DNA from: Euonymus europaeus | Taxonomy: Eukaryota > Streptophyta > Magnoliopsida > Celastrales > Celastraceae | Direction: 5' to 3' | Length of the DNA stretch: 64,000 bases | Assembly: GCA_963580455.1 (NCBI GenBank) | Contig: OY756960.1 | Span: forward strand, 24,363,238 to 24,427,237 | Part shown: piece by piece, positions 61,290-64,000 of the stretch | Layout: each line of letters starts with the position of its first letter | Numbering within the stretch: the first letter of the stretch is position 1 | Position numbers and translations under genes: made by a program | The notes under the pieces: generated by a model | What the model was told of the DNA's origin: nothing | Database searches by the model: none | Seen by the model: only the letters and a program-made list of their open reading frames with translations

Positions 61290-61700
61290 CTTACATTTTG
61301 TCACCTCTCTTCCATCTAATTCAATCGTTTGTTTGTTCACTTATTTCGTTCCGACTAAACTTAAATTTCATATATTATGCTTTAGTCCCACTTAATTTAA
61401 ATCTAGACTATAAGACTTGCCACATTTCGAGATTTGAGTTAACTCTCAAAATTGTCTCATCTACTATAACTATATTGTCCGCAAACAACATGAACTAAGA
61501 TACCTCACATTAGATATGTCGTTTGAGTTCATCGATCGTTGTAATAAATAACGAATGACCTTAGTGCCAAACCCTAGAGGTATGCATCTATCGTGATGTG
61601 AAACTTCCCTCTAACTCCTCTATTAATCCTTAACACTAGTTATGAGTCCTCGTACATAGCATTGTCATGGTAATAATGTAACTAATCGAGACTCTCTCTT
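61290..61700 (-). mobile_element. Fossil of LINE reverse transcriptase
   Basis: Read on the minus strand, 61485-61440 gives FADNIVIVDET, a decayed form of the YADD/FADD active site (D to N at the second Asp) typical of plant LINE reverse transcriptases. Downstream come VNSNLEMW and, after a stop, LSGTKA and YMKFKFS. Upstream is a DELKRHI-like stretch. Several in-frame stops and shifts show it is inactive. The outer limits are unknown. Confidence 0.7.
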
Positions 61701-63600
61701 TTTTAAAATCTATCATATTATTTTCCTAGGCAAACTTTTCCTCCAAATTTAAAAATATTAAATGAAGATATTTTTTCCAATGCTATAATTTTTTTTTCAT
61801 AAGTCTTCTGAATCAAAATATGACATAAATTTGGATCGTTCTAGTATAAAAACCAAATTGATTTTCGAAAATAAAATTATCTCAAGAAAACCAAAGCTAA
61901 TAGGACTTTCTCACTACTCACTAGCCTTGATGGACTTGAGATAAGTCAATAGATTGCATTCACTAAAGGTAGATTTCGTGTAGGAGGCATGACTATCCCT
62001 GCAAATAGACTCATTGGCTTATTGGCATGCTTGAGCTTATTTTCCTCTGAAAGATTATGTATGTGGCCACATATTCCAATTTGCAGGTCCATCTACTACA
62101 TCTAATTAAATCAAACATCACAAGAAAATGTTACCCAAATAGAGAGAGAGAGAGGGTTATAAAACAAGAGGTGAGTTGCAGCAGTTGGGAGTTGGAATGC
62201 ACTTCTTCAACAACACATGCATCTCTGGGAAGCATGTCCTATCACAGAACAATACAAGTACATATATTTTAATGTAGGGAGTGGCCAACTTTTGATGATT
62301 ATTTTCTTGGACCACACTCTCCTTGAGCCATCAATATCTACCGCAGATTCTTAGGATATGAAATCTTATGGTTTTTTTTTTGGATTGAGTTCCAATGTAT
62401 CAAATATCAATATATGAGAACTGTGGAGGATCTTAATCGGACAAAAGTCAAGGAAGACAATTATTTAATTATAATTGGGTATAAAGGAAAAAGGATGAAG
62501 AACCCATGAAGAAAGCATTGGCCAATCATCAAGGGGATAACCCAAAATTGGTAATCTTCACAACCAAATTCCTGGATTCTCTCTTCACACAAACAGCACT
62601 TGCATAAGAGCAGACAACCACATGCAACAACCTATCCCTAGCCTCCCAGGTTCTATCCATTATTAAATTTGTTAAAATTCGTCCTTTATTGAATTTCCCA
62701 TCCTGCCTTCATACTCCATTACGATAAAAGTTTCCCAAATATGAAAATTGGCCCTTTCCAAACAACAGAGAAGTTGCGACTCCGGATAAAGAGATCAAGC
62801 TACCCGTAGGCCAAATCGGCACTCCATCAGCTTATATTAAGAGGCCCAAGGAAAAGGTTCTTAAAGGCCCACGGGCTTTCATTAGTTATCTACGATTCTA
62901 CATACGATGATTCGAATGCAAATTGATACAAATCACAATCTGTCTTGAATGTCTCAGACAACAATTTTTATGAGTCAGATATTTCAATGGCATTTATGTA
63001 GATGAACATATACAAGAGCTAATGACAACCCACATCTGCAACTCTATGATAGCAAATGGGATCAATATTTTACGTAAGAAACTAACCACAAGATTTCACT
63101 TTACTTCAATCACCAGAACTTGAATTTGCAACTTCCAGCATAGTGCGTGCGAGAACTTGGCAGCTCGGAAAGGAAATAGAATGGGTTTGGAAACACATAT
63201 TCCTAACTTCTTATCCTGCAAAATCATTTCAAGTTTCAACTTTTATGGTGAAGATGTAAGGCACATACCGAGAATATCTATATGAATCAGTCAAATCCAC
63301 ATAGCAAGGATTATGAGGACATGCAAGACAGGCAATAAGCAAAGTCTAAAGCTTCATCTCTTTCTAATAAGAGAAGCATTGAGAATGATATACTGACTTA
63401 AGGAGAGTATCAAAAAATTCAACCTCAGCTTCTCAACAAAATAAATAATAGGAAAAGGTTGAGTTGCTCCAAAGAGGAAAATAATCCGTAAAGTCTAACG
63501 GTACATAGTTTTAACCAAAAAAAGCACCTTGGCCATTTGTTTCAAATGACAAAACAATTTCAAAGGACCGATACTAATCACAAATTCTTATGCATCCAAA
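61701..63600. other. Intergenic and 3' flank of the partial gene
   Basis: AT-rich DNA, with GA repeats at 62142-62154. The part from about 63100 is probably the 3' UTR or downstream flank of the gene at 63700-63949. No coding sequence is recognised. Confidence 0.45.
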
Positions 63601-63627
63601 AATATTATCCTCAAAACTCTGGAGATG

Positions 63628-63645
63628 CTGCAGCAGCAGCAGCAT
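63628..63645. repeat. Short (AGC)n microsatellite
   Basis: Five to six AGC units lie just downstream of the stop codon of the partial minus-strand gene, so probably in its 3' UTR. Confidence 0.7.
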
Positions 63646-63699
63646 GGTATGCCTAAACTGACCGGTTCATGTTTGCAAATTATTGTAAATCTACTAACC

Positions 63700-63949
63700 T
63701 TAATCCATGGGTTCAGAGGCCTGGGGATGTTGTTCTCCAATTAAAGCTTCAACCCTCTGCAGAAAAATATATATTCAGAAACGTGTCATTTTCCAATTAG
63801 AGAGGGGACATAACAGACAAAATGACAATGTCGAAATAAAGTTTTGTTTACTTCACCTTAACGGAACTTCCAACCTCCTCTAGTTTTTGTATTATTAGAT
63901 CTCCAGAACTAGAAGATAGATTATGTCTCAGAGATTTCGAGGGTGATGC
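63700..63949 (-). CDS. C-terminal exons of an unidentified gene (partial)
   Basis: Two minus-strand exons are supported by splice signals and matching phase: 63949-63857 (31 codons, acceptor CTTTACAG, donor AAG then GTGAAG) and 63756-63700 (18 codons plus TAA, acceptor TTTTCTGCAG). They encode ASPSKSLRHNLSSSSGDLI, then IQKLEEVGSSVK, joined to RVEALIGEQHPQASEPMD and a stop. The IQKLEEVGSSVKRVEALIG part has a heptad-like, possibly coiled-coil character, with a Ser-rich stretch before it. I do not recognise the family from this tail alone. The rest of the gene lies beyond the right edge of the window. Confidence 0.55.
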
Positions 63950-64000
63950 CTGTAAAGACATGATGTAGACGATGCCATTATACCAAATAACAAACAGTGG

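Noticed and set aside
1..64000. A new multi-gene system such as a metabolic cluster
   Set aside because: Neighbouring genes belong to unrelated processes and have separate promoters and orientations. I found no co-directional set of pathway genes.

Overview
This window is nuclear DNA from a flowering plant, most likely a core eudicot. The evidence is AT-rich intergenic DNA, many short exons with GT-AG introns, chloroplast- and mitochondrion-targeted proteins, plant-only families (SAUR, PMEI, SUS, KAS II) and plant-type small transposons. I cannot name the species. There is no operon, CRISPR array, origin, viral gene or rRNA, and I found no convincing tRNA.

Layout. 1-3040: AT-rich DNA with two opposed arrays of a degenerate ~190-bp repeat on either side of a cluster of ACGT elements. 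3047-8400: a SUS1-type sucrose synthase (+) with a 1.4-kb intron in its 5' leader. 9416-21607: a very long minus-strand gene for a protein of about 1,750 residues that joins an EMB8-like alpha/beta-hydrolase domain to a CPBP (CAAX-protease-like) membrane domain. Its introns hold a TRIM retroelement, palindromic MITEs, an Au-like SINE and a LINE tail. 21.6-25.5 kb: intergenic with LINE debris. 25636-26007: a SAUR gene. 26-30 kb: intergenic with a Tourist-like MITE. 30527-33583: mitochondrial adrenodoxin-type ferredoxin (+). 34666-35467: a 97-residue membrane protein of unknown function (-). 35833-37657: a peroxiredoxin Q pseudogene that has kept its introns (+). 38093-41035: an FMO1-type flavin monooxygenase (-). 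41.2-48.8 kb: repeat-rich intergenic DNA. 48873-49436: a single-exon plant gene of unknown function (+). 49.4-53.1 kb: intergenic with MITEs. 53203-53772: a pectin methylesterase inhibitor (+). 55530-60521: chloroplast KAS II (-). 61.2-61.7 kb: a LINE reverse-transcriptase fossil (-). 63700-63949: the last two coding exons of an unidentified minus-strand gene that continues past the window.

The genes do not form a pathway. They serve sucrose cleavage, plastid 16:0 to 18:0 fatty-acid elongation, mitochondrial Fe-S electron transfer, auxin-related growth, cell-wall pectin control and defence. I rebuilt exon structures by hand from splice signals, reading phase and family conservation, and every junction keeps frame except one in the hydrolase-CPBP gene. 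I see no clearly new multi-gene system. The strongest leads are the fusion protein whose two enzyme-like domains both lack key catalytic residues, the decayed PrxQ copy, a compact TRIM element, a GC-AG intron in the ferredoxin gene, and the ~190-bp repeat family.
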